From contig JACSRW010000030.1 in the NCBI GenBank assembly GCA_014879565.1, positions 1 to 64,000 on the forward strand: 64,000 nucleotides of DNA, given 5' to 3'. A program made the translations under genes and the position numbers. This DNA is from Chitinophagaceae bacterium. GTDB lineage: Bacteria > Bacteroidota > Bacteroidia > Chitinophagales > Chitinophagaceae. This document shows, in pieces, positions 52,884-60,169 of this stretch (the first letter of the stretch is position 1; each line of letters begins with the position of its first letter). The notes beneath the pieces were generated by a model. It was not told where the DNA came from, ran no database searches, and saw only the letters and a program-made list of their open reading frames with translations.

Positions 52884-53522
52884 TTGCAGGTACTTCTTAT
52901 TGCTCCGGCACAGACACTGTTTCCCATTCCGGAAGAGGCTATACTCCGCCGGGAAAATATCCTGCGGTCGGAACTACCGGCAGCCTGTCCTGAAGCGGCC
53001 TGTATTATTGATCTTACGGGTAATACCGCTGCCTACCCCCCTGCTTATAAGGAAAACCGGAACTGCCCGGTTTTTATAGCGGAAGTAACGGGCACCCGGG
53101 ATGGATGGCCGGATCATTTTATCCGGTTTAATGGATGGCCTGGTTTTTTGGACCGGCCGCTTTGGGAAGCCTGTTGTCCGGATGAAGCAATCCGTAAAAA
53201 GGCCGAAGAGCTGGCGGCCTGTTTTGGCAGAAAGCTGGAATGGGTTCCGGATATACCCGGATTTCTGACAGCCAGGGTTTTAGCCTGTATTATCAACGAA
53301 GCCTATTTTGCACTGGAAGAAAAGGTGAGCGGAAAAAAAGAGACGGACACTGCCATGCAGTTGGGCACCAATTATCCGATGGGCCCTTTTGCCTGGTGTG
53401 AAAAAATCGGCCGGGCCAGGGTCTTCAAACTTTTGCAGGCCATGGCTGTTACGGAAAAAAGATATACTCCCTGCACTTTACTGGAAAAAGAAGCAATACA
53501 TGGCCCTGATTCTGAATATTGA
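52884..53522 (+). CDS. Degenerate 3-hydroxyacyl-CoA dehydrogenase-like protein
   Basis: About 212 residues are encoded if the TTG at 52,884 is the start; the start is uncertain, and an upstream ATG at 52,776 would overlap ridA. The C-terminal 90 residues match the HAD C-terminal domain (PGFLTARVLACIINEAYFAL, TAMQLGTNYPMGPFAWCEKI). The N-terminal part has no GxGxxG NAD site, and the catalytic His segment is replaced by FIRFNGWPGFLDRPLWEA. It is probably not a working dehydrogenase and may bind acyl-CoA or act as a scaffold. It overlaps tsaB by 23 bp. Confidence 0.7.
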   Translation: MQVLLIAPAQTLFPIPEEAILRRENILRSELPAACPEAACIIDLTGNTAAYPPAYKENRNCPVFIAEVTGTRDGWPDHFIRFNGWPGFLDRPLWEACCPDEAIRKKAEELAACFGRKLEWVPDIPGFLTARVLACIINEAYFALEEKVSGKKETDTAMQLGTNYPMGPFAWCEKIGRARVFKLLQAMAVTEKRYTPCTLLEKEAIHGPDSEY

Positions 53523-54177
53523 CAGCTCACAGGAAAAAGCATCTGTCTGCCTGGCAGAGAATGCCCGCTCCCTTTTATGTCTTGAAAATGAGCGGCAGTC
53601 TGATCATGCCGGCTGGATTCACCAGGCAATTGCGACACTTGTAAAAGAGTGCGGGTATACTCTGGCACAACTGGATGCAGTGGCTGTTACTGCCGGGCCC
53701 GGCTCCTATACCGGTTTGCGGGTGGGGCTGGCCACAGCCAAGGGTATATGTTATGCCCTGCAAAAACCACTTATTACAGTTAATACATTACTGATGATGG
53801 CTGCCGCTGCAAAAGACCAGGCGGAGGAATATATATGCCCGATGATTGATGCCCGCCGGATGGAAGTGTTTTCTGCAGTGTATGACAAGAACCTGCGGGA
53901 AATAGCGGCCCCGGAAGCATTGGTCGTACACCCGGCCGTTTACCAAATGATTCTTGCCGCTCATAAAGTTCTTTTTACAGGAAGTGGCTGCAAAAAACTG
54001 CAGCAAATCTCAGGGGATACACCTAACGCCCGGTATGAAGATATTCCGTTTAATGCAGCACAACTGACCGAATTGTCATACAGCCGGTTTCAGCAACAGG
54101 AATTTACAGACCTGGCCTATACAGAACCTTTCTATATTAAAGATTTTCATACCACGGAGCGAAGGAAAACGCAATAA
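53500..54177 (+). CDS. tsaB: tRNA N6-threonylcarbamoyladenosine protein TsaB
   Basis: The 225-residue protein starts at the ATG giving MALILNIDSSQEKASVCLAE, the usual TsaB opening. It has AVTAGPGSYTGLRVGLATAK, the family signature, and CPMIDARRMEVFSAVYD. TsaB scaffolds TsaD and TsaE to make t6A37 on ANN-decoding tRNAs. The preceding gene overlaps by 23 bp in a different frame, so the pair is probably co-transcribed. Confidence 0.95.
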   Translation: MALILNIDSSQEKASVCLAENARSLLCLENERQSDHAGWIHQAIATLVKECGYTLAQLDAVAVTAGPGSYTGLRVGLATAKGICYALQKPLITVNTLLMMAAAAKDQAEEYICPMIDARRMEVFSAVYDKNLREIAAPEALVVHPAVYQMILAAHKVLFTGSGCKKLQQISGDTPNARYEDIPFNAAQLTELSYSRFQQQEFTDLAYTEPFYIKDFHTTERRKTQ

Positions 54178-54222
54178 TTAACGTCTTATATTTTTATTGC
54201 ATAATACCCGGTAAATACTGGT

Positions 54223-54230
54223 TATTTTTG
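54223..54230 (+). promoter_or_regulatory. -7 element TATTTTTG upstream of arsR
   Basis: TATTTTTG is an exact TAnnTTTG match 31 bases ahead of the arsR ATG. ATTG, near the -33 TTTG, lies 23 bases upstream. Confidence 0.45.
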
Positions 54231-54261
54231 TATTTATTCTCACCAACCAACCCAAAGTGAT

Positions 54262-54600
54262 ATGAGTAATTATTCGATTACGCTCAACGACCCGGCAGAA
54301 AGCGGAACACTCCTGAAGGTGGATTTGCTGGAAGTGAAAAAAGCCGCCCTTGTACTCAGGGCGCTGAATCACAAACTGCGCCAGCAAATCCTGCGTATGA
54401 TTGACGAGCATGGAAAAATGACGGTTACGGAACTGTATGTTAAACTGCGTCTGGAACAGTCGGTGGCTTCCCAGCACCTGGCTATTCTGCGAAAGGCCGG
54501 ATTTGTGAAAACGGAAAGAGACGGCAAATACATTTATTACTCTGTCAATATCAACAGGCTGCAGGAACTGAACCAGTTTGTGAAAGAATTGCTCAACTGA
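54262..54600 (+). CDS. ArsR family winged-helix regulator without cysteines
   Basis: The 112-residue protein has the ArsR/SmtB fold. ALVLRALNHKLRQQILRMID is the first helix pair, TELYVKLRLEQSVASQHLAI is the recognition helix, and GFVKTERDGKYIYYSVN is the wing. It contains no Cys at all, so it cannot sense persulfide like BigR/SqrR or soft metals through thiols. It precedes a persulfide-dioxygenase-like gene, with a strong terminator between them. How it senses its signal is open. Confidence 0.88.
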   Translation: MSNYSITLNDPAESGTLLKVDLLEVKKAALVLRALNHKLRQQILRMIDEHGKMTVTELYVKLRLEQSVASQHLAILRKAGFVKTERDGKYIYYSVNINRLQELNQFVKELLN

Positions 54601-54617
54601 CCGAGAACATTTTATGG

Positions 54618-54650
54618 AAAACCCCGCCCCGGTGGCGGGGTTTTCTTTTT
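54618..54650 (+). terminator. Rho-independent terminator after arsR
   Basis: AAAACCCCGCC (54,618-54,628) and GGCGGGGTTTT (54,634-54,644) form a perfect 11-bp stem with a 5-base loop, followed by CTTTTT. This is the clearest intrinsic terminator of the window. Confidence 0.92.
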
Positions 54651-54656
54651 ACTTGA

Positions 54657-54664
54657 TATTTTTG
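54657..54664 (+). promoter_or_regulatory. -7 element TATTTTTG of the MBL-rhodanese gene
   Basis: This exact TAnnTTTG match starts 7 bases after the arsR terminator and predicts a leader of about 14 bases before the ATG at 54,685. The gene thus has its own promoter downstream of its presumed regulator. Confidence 0.45.
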
Positions 54665-54684
54665 CCCATAACAAAAACCAGGAA

Positions 54685-56094
54685 ATGTACATACAGCAAC
54701 TTTATACGAATTGCCTGAGCGAAGCCGCTTACTTTATTGAGGACGGAGGAGAAGCCGCTATTGTGGACCCTCTTCGGGATATTGAAGTCTATCTGCAAAT
54801 GGCCGCGGAAAGAAATGTACGCATCAAATATATTTTTGAAACCCATTTTCATGCAGATTTTGTGAGCGGTCACCTGGATCTGTCCAAAGCTACGGGCGCC
54901 CCCATTGTATACGGTCCCGGTGCGGTAACGGGTTTTGCCGTTTACCAGGCAAAAGACGGGGAACGATTCCGGATCGGCAGCCTGGAACTGGAAGTGCTGC
55001 ATACACCCGGGCATACCCTGGAATCAAGCTGCTATTTATTGCGGGATGCAGATGGAAAACCCCATTGTGTATTTACCGGCGACACCTTATTTGTCGGGGA
55101 TGTGGGTCGTCCCGATCTGGCGCAGAAAGGCGCTGAACTGACCACACAGGATCTGGCCGGCATGTTGTATGACAGCATTCAAAGAAAACTTTTTCCCCTG
55201 GCAGATGAGGTACTGGTTTATCCGGCGCATGGTCCGGGCAGCGCCTGTGGCAAGAACCTGGGGCCTCATACACAGAGTACTATCGGAGAGGAAAAAAAGA
55301 CCAACTACGCCATGAAGGCATCCAGCCGGGAAGAATTCATCCAGCAGGTTACAGAAGGAATTCCGGCGCCTCCTGCTTACTTTCCTGTCAATGCCCGGAT
55401 TAACCGGGAAGGTTATGCGGAACTGGATCAGGTGATAGAAAAAGGGATGAAAGCTATTACGCCGGCCGCATTCAAAAAACGGGCGGATGAAGGGATCCTG
55501 GTGCTGGACACCCGCCATGCGGATACATTTATGAAGGGATTTGTACCCGGTGCGGTAAGTATTGGCCTTGAAGGACGTTTTGCCGAATGGGCCGGAAGCC
55601 TGTTGCCTTTTGACAAACCTTTTCTGCTGGTCACCGAAGCCGGGAAAGAAAAAGAAACCATTGTCCGGCTGGCCCGGGTGGGCTTTGATAAAATGGAGGG
55701 CTATCTTGAAGGCGGATTGGAAGGCTGGCAGGCAGCCGGTTTTCCGATTGATATGATCATTGATGTGGAAGCCGATGAACTCATGATGGACATACCCCAT
55801 GATCCGCATCTCGTGGTGGTAGATGTGAGAAGGGAAACCGAATATGCCGACGGGCACCTGAAAGATGCCATGAACCTGCCCCTGCAGGAAATGACCGATC
55901 CCGGCATGCTGGCCGCTTTTGAAGATCATCAGAACCTCTATATTCATTGCGCAGGCGGTTACCGAAGTGTGATCGCTGCCTCCCTGCTGAAACGCCAGGG
56001 CATTCACAATCTCCGGAATGTAAACGGGGGCTGGGCGAAAATCAAGGAGCAGGAGAAAGCGGAAGTGGTGAAGGAAAGCAGGGTCCTGAATTAA
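54685..56094 (+). CDS. Persulfide dioxygenase-like MBL protein with two rhodanese domains
   Basis: The 469-residue protein starts MYIQQLYTNCLSEAAYFIED. It has an ETHE1-like metallo-beta-lactamase domain with THFHADFVSGHLDL, VLHTPGHTLESSCYLL and FTGDTLFVGDVGRPDLA. Two rhodanese domains follow. In the first (about 265-355) the Cys position is LLVTEAGKE, so it is inactive. The second (about 370-455) keeps the loop YIHCAGGYRSV with catalytic Cys. It should oxidise glutathione or other low-molecular-weight persulfides in sulfide detoxification. Confidence 0.92.
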   Translation: MYIQQLYTNCLSEAAYFIEDGGEAAIVDPLRDIEVYLQMAAERNVRIKYIFETHFHADFVSGHLDLSKATGAPIVYGPGAVTGFAVYQAKDGERFRIGSLELEVLHTPGHTLESSCYLLRDADGKPHCVFTGDTLFVGDVGRPDLAQKGAELTTQDLAGMLYDSIQRKLFPLADEVLVYPAHGPGSACGKNLGPHTQSTIGEEKKTNYAMKASSREEFIQQVTEGIPAPPAYFPVNARINREGYAELDQVIEKGMKAITPAAFKKRADEGILVLDTRHADTFMKGFVPGAVSIGLEGRFAEWAGSLLPFDKPFLLVTEAGKEKETIVRLARVGFDKMEGYLEGGLEGWQAAGFPIDMIIDVEADELMMDIPHDPHLVVVDVRRETEYADGHLKDAMNLPLQEMTDPGMLAAFEDHQNLYIHCAGGYRSVIAASLLKRQGIHNLRNVNGGWAKIKEQEKAEVVKESRVLN

Positions 56095-56114
56095 ACCACC
56101 TGCCTTCGTTAAAA

Positions 56115-56137
56115 CCTGTTTGCCGGCAGGGAACAGG
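56115..56137 (-). terminator. Candidate terminator after the two-component system
   Basis: On the minus strand CCTGTT and AACAGG form a stem around an 11-base loop containing CTGCCGGCA, followed by TTTT. It lies between two convergent genes, just past the response regulator stop. Confidence 0.4.
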
Positions 56138-56141
56138 AAGT

Positions 56142-56786
56142 TTAAAGCCGTACAATATTATTCCGGATGGCAAACAGCACGAGTCCGACACGGCTTTTAA
56201 GGTTTAGTTTCTCAAAAAGATCGTCCCGGTAACCATCAATGGTGCGGGGGCTCAGTTTCATTTGTTCAGCAATTTCCTTATAGGTCATTTCCGTTGCTGC
56301 CAGCCGCAGAAATTCTTTTTCCCTTTCGCTGAGTACGGGACCGGATATCTGTTCACCGGTCTGGTTGTGGATGGCATGTATCAGCCGGCCGGTGATCATT
56401 TCCGTATAATAAAACCCTTTGGTGCAGACAGCTTCCATGGCCCGGCGTAATTCTGCCGGTTCAGCATCTTTAAGAATATACCCTCCTGCCCCGTTTTTCA
56501 GCATACGGATAACCGAGTTTTCATCATCATACATACTCAGGGCCAGGATTTTTACGGAAGGGTGAAGCTGCCGGAGCCAGGCTGCTGTTTCAAAGCCATC
56601 TGCCTGCGGCATATTGATATCAAGTAAAACAATGTCGGGCAATTCTTCCGGACGGAGGCGCTGCATGAACTCCTTACCGTTATCTGCTTCAAACAGTACC
56701 GTATAGCCGAGTTCTTTTACCAGTCCGGCCAGCCCGTTGCGCAGCAGGACATGGTCATCTACAAGAACCACTTTTGGGGATTGCAT
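56142..56786 (-). CDS. NarL/LuxR-type response regulator
   Basis: The 214-residue protein has a receiver domain (KVVLVDDHVLLRNGLAGLVK with the acidic pair, IVLLDINMPQADGFE with the phospho-Asp, and KNGAGGYILKDAEPAELRRA). A LuxR HTH domain follows (LSEREKEFLRLAATEMTYKE, LSPRTIDGYRDDLFEKL). It shares one base with the kinase stop codon (TGATG). It should bind DNA as a dimer after phosphorylation by that kinase. Confidence 0.95.
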   Translation of the reverse strand: MQSPKVVLVDDHVLLRNGLAGLVKELGYTVLFEADNGKEFMQRLRPEELPDIVLLDINMPQADGFETAAWLRQLHPSVKILALSMYDDENSVIRMLKNGAGGYILKDAEPAELRRAMEAVCTKGFYYTEMITGRLIHAIHNQTGEQISGPVLSEREKEFLRLAATEMTYKEIAEQMKLSPRTIDGYRDDLFEKLNLKSRVGLVLFAIRNNIVRL

Positions 56787-57565
56787 CAGTTTTTGTTTAA
56801 TGGTAGTGTCAAGATAACGATTGTTCCTTTTCCGGGTTCACTGCAAAGGCGGAAATCCGCGCCAATCATGGCTGCCCGGTTGGCCATATTACGAAGCCCC
56901 AGACTTTTTGTATTTTCTGTCCGGCGCTGCACAAGTCCCGCATCAAAGCCTTTGCCATTGTCTTCCACCCGGATCTCCAGGTTTTCTTTCCCTGCTTTTA
57001 TGATTACCCGGATTTGACCGGCATCTGCATGTTTACTGATATTATTCAGCGATTCCTGTATGATACGGAAAATTATGAGTTCTTTTTGCGGTTCCAGGCG
57101 GGGTACAGGGCCATCAGCCAGCAATTCAGCTTTGAAATCCGTCCGCCGGTACATTTCCAGTTCCTGCTCCAGGGCGCTGACCAGTCCCTGGGAAGCAATG
57201 GCATCGGTATTCAGGCTGCGCGACAGGTCCCGCAGATCCTGAATAGCTTTACTGACCAGTTCTTTGGCGTCAGTTGTTTTACTTCTTAATTTATCCTGAT
57301 CCAGATAGTCCAGCGTATTCAGTTTCAGTTTAGCCAGGCTTAGCGCCTGCCCGATATTATCGTGTATCTCTTCCGAAATAGTCTGGAGGGTTTGTTCCTG
57401 GATTTCAAGTTTTGTCCGGAGAAGTTCCTGTTCGTAGGTTTTTTTCAGGAGTTCTTTCTCCAGCAAGATTTTTCTTTTCCGTTTATTATAAATAATGACG
57501 GTCAGCAGCATAAAAGCCGTTACAGCAATTACTAAATAGAATATTTCTCTTTGTCCCTCTGACAT
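56786..57565 (-). CDS. NarX/DesK-type histidine kinase with one membrane helix
   Basis: The 259-residue kinase starts MSEGQREIFYLVIAVTAFML with one membrane helix and no sensor domain. A coiled coil follows, then the HisKA_3 box ISEEIHDNIGQALSLAKLKL with the phospho-His. The ATPase has ESLNNISKHADAG, VEDNGKGFDAG and SLGLRNMANRA. The signal must come from a partner, and the 7-helix protein whose end overlaps this start by 34 bp is the obvious candidate. Codons upstream of the chosen ATG lie inside that gene. Confidence 0.9.
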   Translation of the reverse strand: MSEGQREIFYLVIAVTAFMLLTVIIYNKRKRKILLEKELLKKTYEQELLRTKLEIQEQTLQTISEEIHDNIGQALSLAKLKLNTLDYLDQDKLRSKTTDAKELVSKAIQDLRDLSRSLNTDAIASQGLVSALEQELEMYRRTDFKAELLADGPVPRLEPQKELIIFRIIQESLNNISKHADAGQIRVIIKAGKENLEIRVEDNGKGFDAGLVQRRTENTKSLGLRNMANRAAMIGADFRLCSEPGKGTIVILTLPLNKN

Positions 57566-58173
57566 AGTATGAATGCAATTATAAAACTGGTGTACATAAC
57601 CAGACTGAGCCACCGCATCACCAGACTGAAGTTTTCCCTGACTCCTGGCGGCATACTGTTAATAAAAACGATAAAAGCGGCTCCTGACAGGTAAAAAGTG
57701 AGTACACCGGCAACAATCCAGAATGCAGGTCTTTTTTCAATCCGGAAATCAATATCATATTTATTCAGTGATTCATAGAGATAGACAAAACAATAAAAAA
57801 TCAGCAACACACTGGAAAACACATATGCCTCCCGATGAAATTTATTGACCGGCAAAAAAAGGTTTTGCAAGCCGACTACAAAAACGATAATCAAAGAAGC
57901 TAAAGTGGCTGCTGATTTAATTTTCTTATTTTCTATGAACCTGCTCAGTACCAGCATATAAAAAACAAAGGCTGCGGTGGTCAGGATTTTATATAAACCC
58001 TGGTTCGGTAAATGCCTGACATGTGCCAGATAAGTCGCATACAGTTCTGCTGCCAGCGTAAGGGCCAGAAAGGGAATAAATATACCCGGAATGAAAAGGC
58101 GTGTACGCCACCAGCAAATTACTGCTGTTAGCAGACATGCAAATTCTGCGTAGTGATGCAGGTAAACTGGCAT
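57532..58173 (-). CDS. Seven-helix membrane protein linked to the kinase
   Basis: The 213-residue protein has seven predicted helices (for example FIPGIFIPFLALTLAAELYA, LYKILTTAAFVFYMLVLS and MRWLSLVMYTSFIIAFILC). It has short loops and no signal peptide. I do not recognise a named family. The overlap with the kinase and 1-bp spacing to the upstream gene suggest a membrane sensor that signals through the sensor-less kinase. Confidence 0.8.
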   Translation of the reverse strand: MPVYLHHYAEFACLLTAVICWWRTRLFIPGIFIPFLALTLAAELYATYLAHVRHLPNQGLYKILTTAAFVFYMLVLSRFIENKKIKSAATLASLIIVFVVGLQNLFLPVNKFHREAYVFSSVLLIFYCFVYLYESLNKYDIDFRIEKRPAFWIVAGVLTFYLSGAAFIVFINSMPPGVRENFSLVMRWLSLVMYTSFIIAFILCQRDKEKYSI

Positions 58174-58174
58174 A

Positions 58175-58657
58175 TTACGGATGAAGATCCCCCAGGTCTA
58201 TTGATTTTGTGTTGTCGGTATTGTCATACGGGTATCTTTCCCATTTCCCTGTTATATTATTCTTTTTAACCGGCATGATAAGTATTGTGAATTTGCCGGA
58301 AGTCTGATCAATTGAAAACCTTAAATCCATAAAGCGGATTCCCAAATTGCGCCATTGTTCCAAATGAGGGACCAATACATCCAGGTCATGATAAATTCCT
58401 TCCTGCCCGCCCAGACAGATTTTAATGGGATGGGCCGGATTTCCGCTTTGGTCAGTCCGGTCATATTCCGCGATCATTCTTCTCTCGGTAGTTATATCAA
58501 CTAACTCTGTCGGAGGAGCCAGTTTGGCTCCGGCAAAGTTGGATGTTTCCGGCTTTCTGAGGTAGAGATACGATAATACAACTGTTGACAGGAAAAAAAG
58601 CAATGCGGCTACCGGGGCCCAGGTACTCATTGCGGGAAAAAATGGCTTGTTTGACAT
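58175..58657 (-). CDS. Single-helix anchored protein of unknown function
   Basis: The 160-residue protein has a short N-tail, one membrane helix (WAPVAALLFFLSTVVLSYLY) and a soluble domain of about 120 residues. That domain contains KICLGGQEGIYHDLDVLVPH and FMDLRFSIDQTSGKFTILIM. No family is recognised. It is the first gene of the operon that ends with the response regulator, so it may be a periplasmic input component. Promoter signals in the 171-bp divergent gap are weak. Confidence 0.75.
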   Translation of the reverse strand: MSNKPFFPAMSTWAPVAALLFFLSTVVLSYLYLRKPETSNFAGAKLAPPTELVDITTERRMIAEYDRTDQSGNPAHPIKICLGGQEGIYHDLDVLVPHLEQWRNLGIRFMDLRFSIDQTSGKFTILIMPVKKNNITGKWERYPYDNTDNTKSIDLGDLHP

Positions 58658-58828
58658 GGTGGTTGGTTTTTGATTTACGTTTAAAATTTACAACGCAAAT
58701 CTTACACCTCCAAGCCTGAAGAAAAAGAGTTTAAACGTCGGGCCGGACCCGTGTTTTCACCCCCTTTAACGGAGACATTTTCCCTTTGCAGCAGCCATCC
58801 GGTCCGGGCATTTTTGTGAAAAAAAATT

Positions 58829-59794
58829 ATGAAAAATTATCTGTTAGTTATGGCTGTTCTTTTTAGCCTCTGTTCCGGCGCACAAAATCCCCGGTATTTT
58901 ACAGGCAGCCCCCTGCTCTGCCCGATTGATTATAATACACTGGGGAGCACACTGGGGCTGCAGAACACAGCTAATCAGTCCGCTTTGCGTATCAGTAACT
59001 CCGGCAACAGGGCCGTGACCCGTTTCCTGGATGCTACCGGTGCAAATGCAACCGTTTATGAACCCGTAAAGGACACTTCCTTCCTGATTACCAAAATTGC
59101 CAAAAAGGGGTTTGCTTTTGAAGTGGTGCAGGAACTGGGCAGTTATTCCCTGGTGAAGTACTGGGAATTAAAAAAAGGACGAAAAAAAGCGGATACAGCC
59201 TTGCCCTTTCTGACTACCCTGGCCGGAAAAAGCCCTTTCTCCGTGGTGACGAAAGAAAATATCTACAAAGAAAACGGACAGGAGATCAACGATACAAAAG
59301 ATTATTATCTTATCCGTAATAATGACCTGAACAAATACTCAAAGGAATTTGAGTATAAAAAACATAAGTGGTCAATGGGATTACTTGTGCTGCCTGTAAA
59401 ACTGCGGGTATTTGCCGATACTACGGGTCAGTTTGAGTTTTCAGACGGGTTCAGCCTGGGAACAACTTTCTCCTGGACCTATAATCACAAATGGGTAAAT
59501 GATAAAACATATAACCTTGTTTTGTACACCGGAATTAGCAGTATCAGTACAGACAGTATAAAAACCCGGGGAGCCACCAATGCGACAAAAATTCCCGCTT
59601 TTAGTCCGGCTATTGGTGTGATGATTGAAAAAGGAGGTATCCAGATCGGAGGATTTATCGGATGGGATTTTCCGCTTGGCAATATTCAAAGAGACTGGGT
59701 TTACCGCAACAGACCCTGGTTCGGGGTCGGGTTGGGATTCTCCATTTTTAAAATTCAGAACCCGAGTAATACGGAAACCGGAAATAACAATTAA
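58829..59794 (+). CDS. Secreted protein of unknown function, probable beta-rich C-terminus
   Basis: The 321-residue protein has a signal peptide (MKNYLLVMAVLFSLCSGAQ). The first half is soluble. The second half shows alternating amphipathic strands (KWSMGLLVLPVKLRVFADTT, AFSPAIGVMIEKGGIQIGGF, WFGVGLGFSIFKI), suggesting a small outer-membrane barrel. It matches no family I know. It is divergent from the two-component operon and followed by a strong hairpin. Confidence 0.75.
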   Translation: MKNYLLVMAVLFSLCSGAQNPRYFTGSPLLCPIDYNTLGSTLGLQNTANQSALRISNSGNRAVTRFLDATGANATVYEPVKDTSFLITKIAKKGFAFEVVQELGSYSLVKYWELKKGRKKADTALPFLTTLAGKSPFSVVTKENIYKENGQEINDTKDYYLIRNNDLNKYSKEFEYKKHKWSMGLLVLPVKLRVFADTTGQFEFSDGFSLGTTFSWTYNHKWVNDKTYNLVLYTGISSISTDSIKTRGATNATKIPAFSPAIGVMIEKGGIQIGGFIGWDFPLGNIQRDWVYRNRPWFGVGLGFSIFKIQNPSNTETGNNN

Positions 59795-59804
59795 AATGTG
59801 CAGT

Positions 59805-59834
59805 AACTCTTCGCCGGTAAACCGGCGAAGAGTT
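59805..59834 (+). terminator. 14-bp hairpin after the secreted unknown
   Basis: AACTCTTCGCCGGT and ACCGGCGAAGAGTT are perfect inverted copies with a 2-base loop. Only a loose T-rich stretch (TTCATTCTTT) follows, so it may stop RNA polymerase or protect the 3' end. Confidence 0.65.
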
Positions 59835-59928
59835 CACCTGTTCATTCTTTAACCGGTAAGGAATCAGCTTGTGGAAATTATTTAGCCACAAGGTTAAGTC
59901 TGCCGGATAAAGCTTACTTCACTGCCCT

Positions 59929-59958
59929 CCCGTCTTCCCGTCTTCCCGTCTTCCCGTC
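59929..59958. repeat. CCCGTCTT tandem repeat
   Basis: Three full 8-bp copies of CCCGTCTT and a six-base partial copy follow each other without change. The 8-bp period is shared with the GTTGAGGG arrays. Confidence 0.75.
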
Positions 59959-60078
59959 AAACAAATGAATACTTCTACCCTATTGCTAATAAAACGTTAA
60001 CACCCGCTCCATTTAACCACTCGTCAGCGATTTAACACCGGCCAGATAAATCAGCTGGAAAACCGGGTAACCGGCACT

Positions 60079-60086
60079 TAGTTTTG
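60079..60086 (+). promoter_or_regulatory. -7 element TAGTTTTG of the DUF5916 gene
   Basis: TAGTTTTG matches TAnnTTTG exactly and predicts a leader of about 77 bases before the ATG at 60,170. A clear TTTG -33 element is absent. Confidence 0.4.
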
Positions 60087-60169
60087 GCTACGAAACTTTT
60101 AGTAGAAATGAGCGCAAGGGTAACAAATAAGCTTCCCGCCCCGTCTCAGGATACGGATAAAGTATAGCC

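Larger units (their letters stand above)
59795..60169. other. 375-bp gene-free stretch before the DUF5916 gene
   Basis: It contains a strong hairpin (59,805-59,834), an 8-bp tandem repeat (59,929-59,958) and an exact -7 promoter element (60,079-60,086). I see no small gene or structured RNA. Confidence 0.7.

Noticed and set aside
59835-60169. Possible small RNA or tRNA before the DUF5916 gene
   Set aside because: No tRNA cloverleaf, CCA end or T-loop consensus is visible, and no terminator stands ahead of the next gene.
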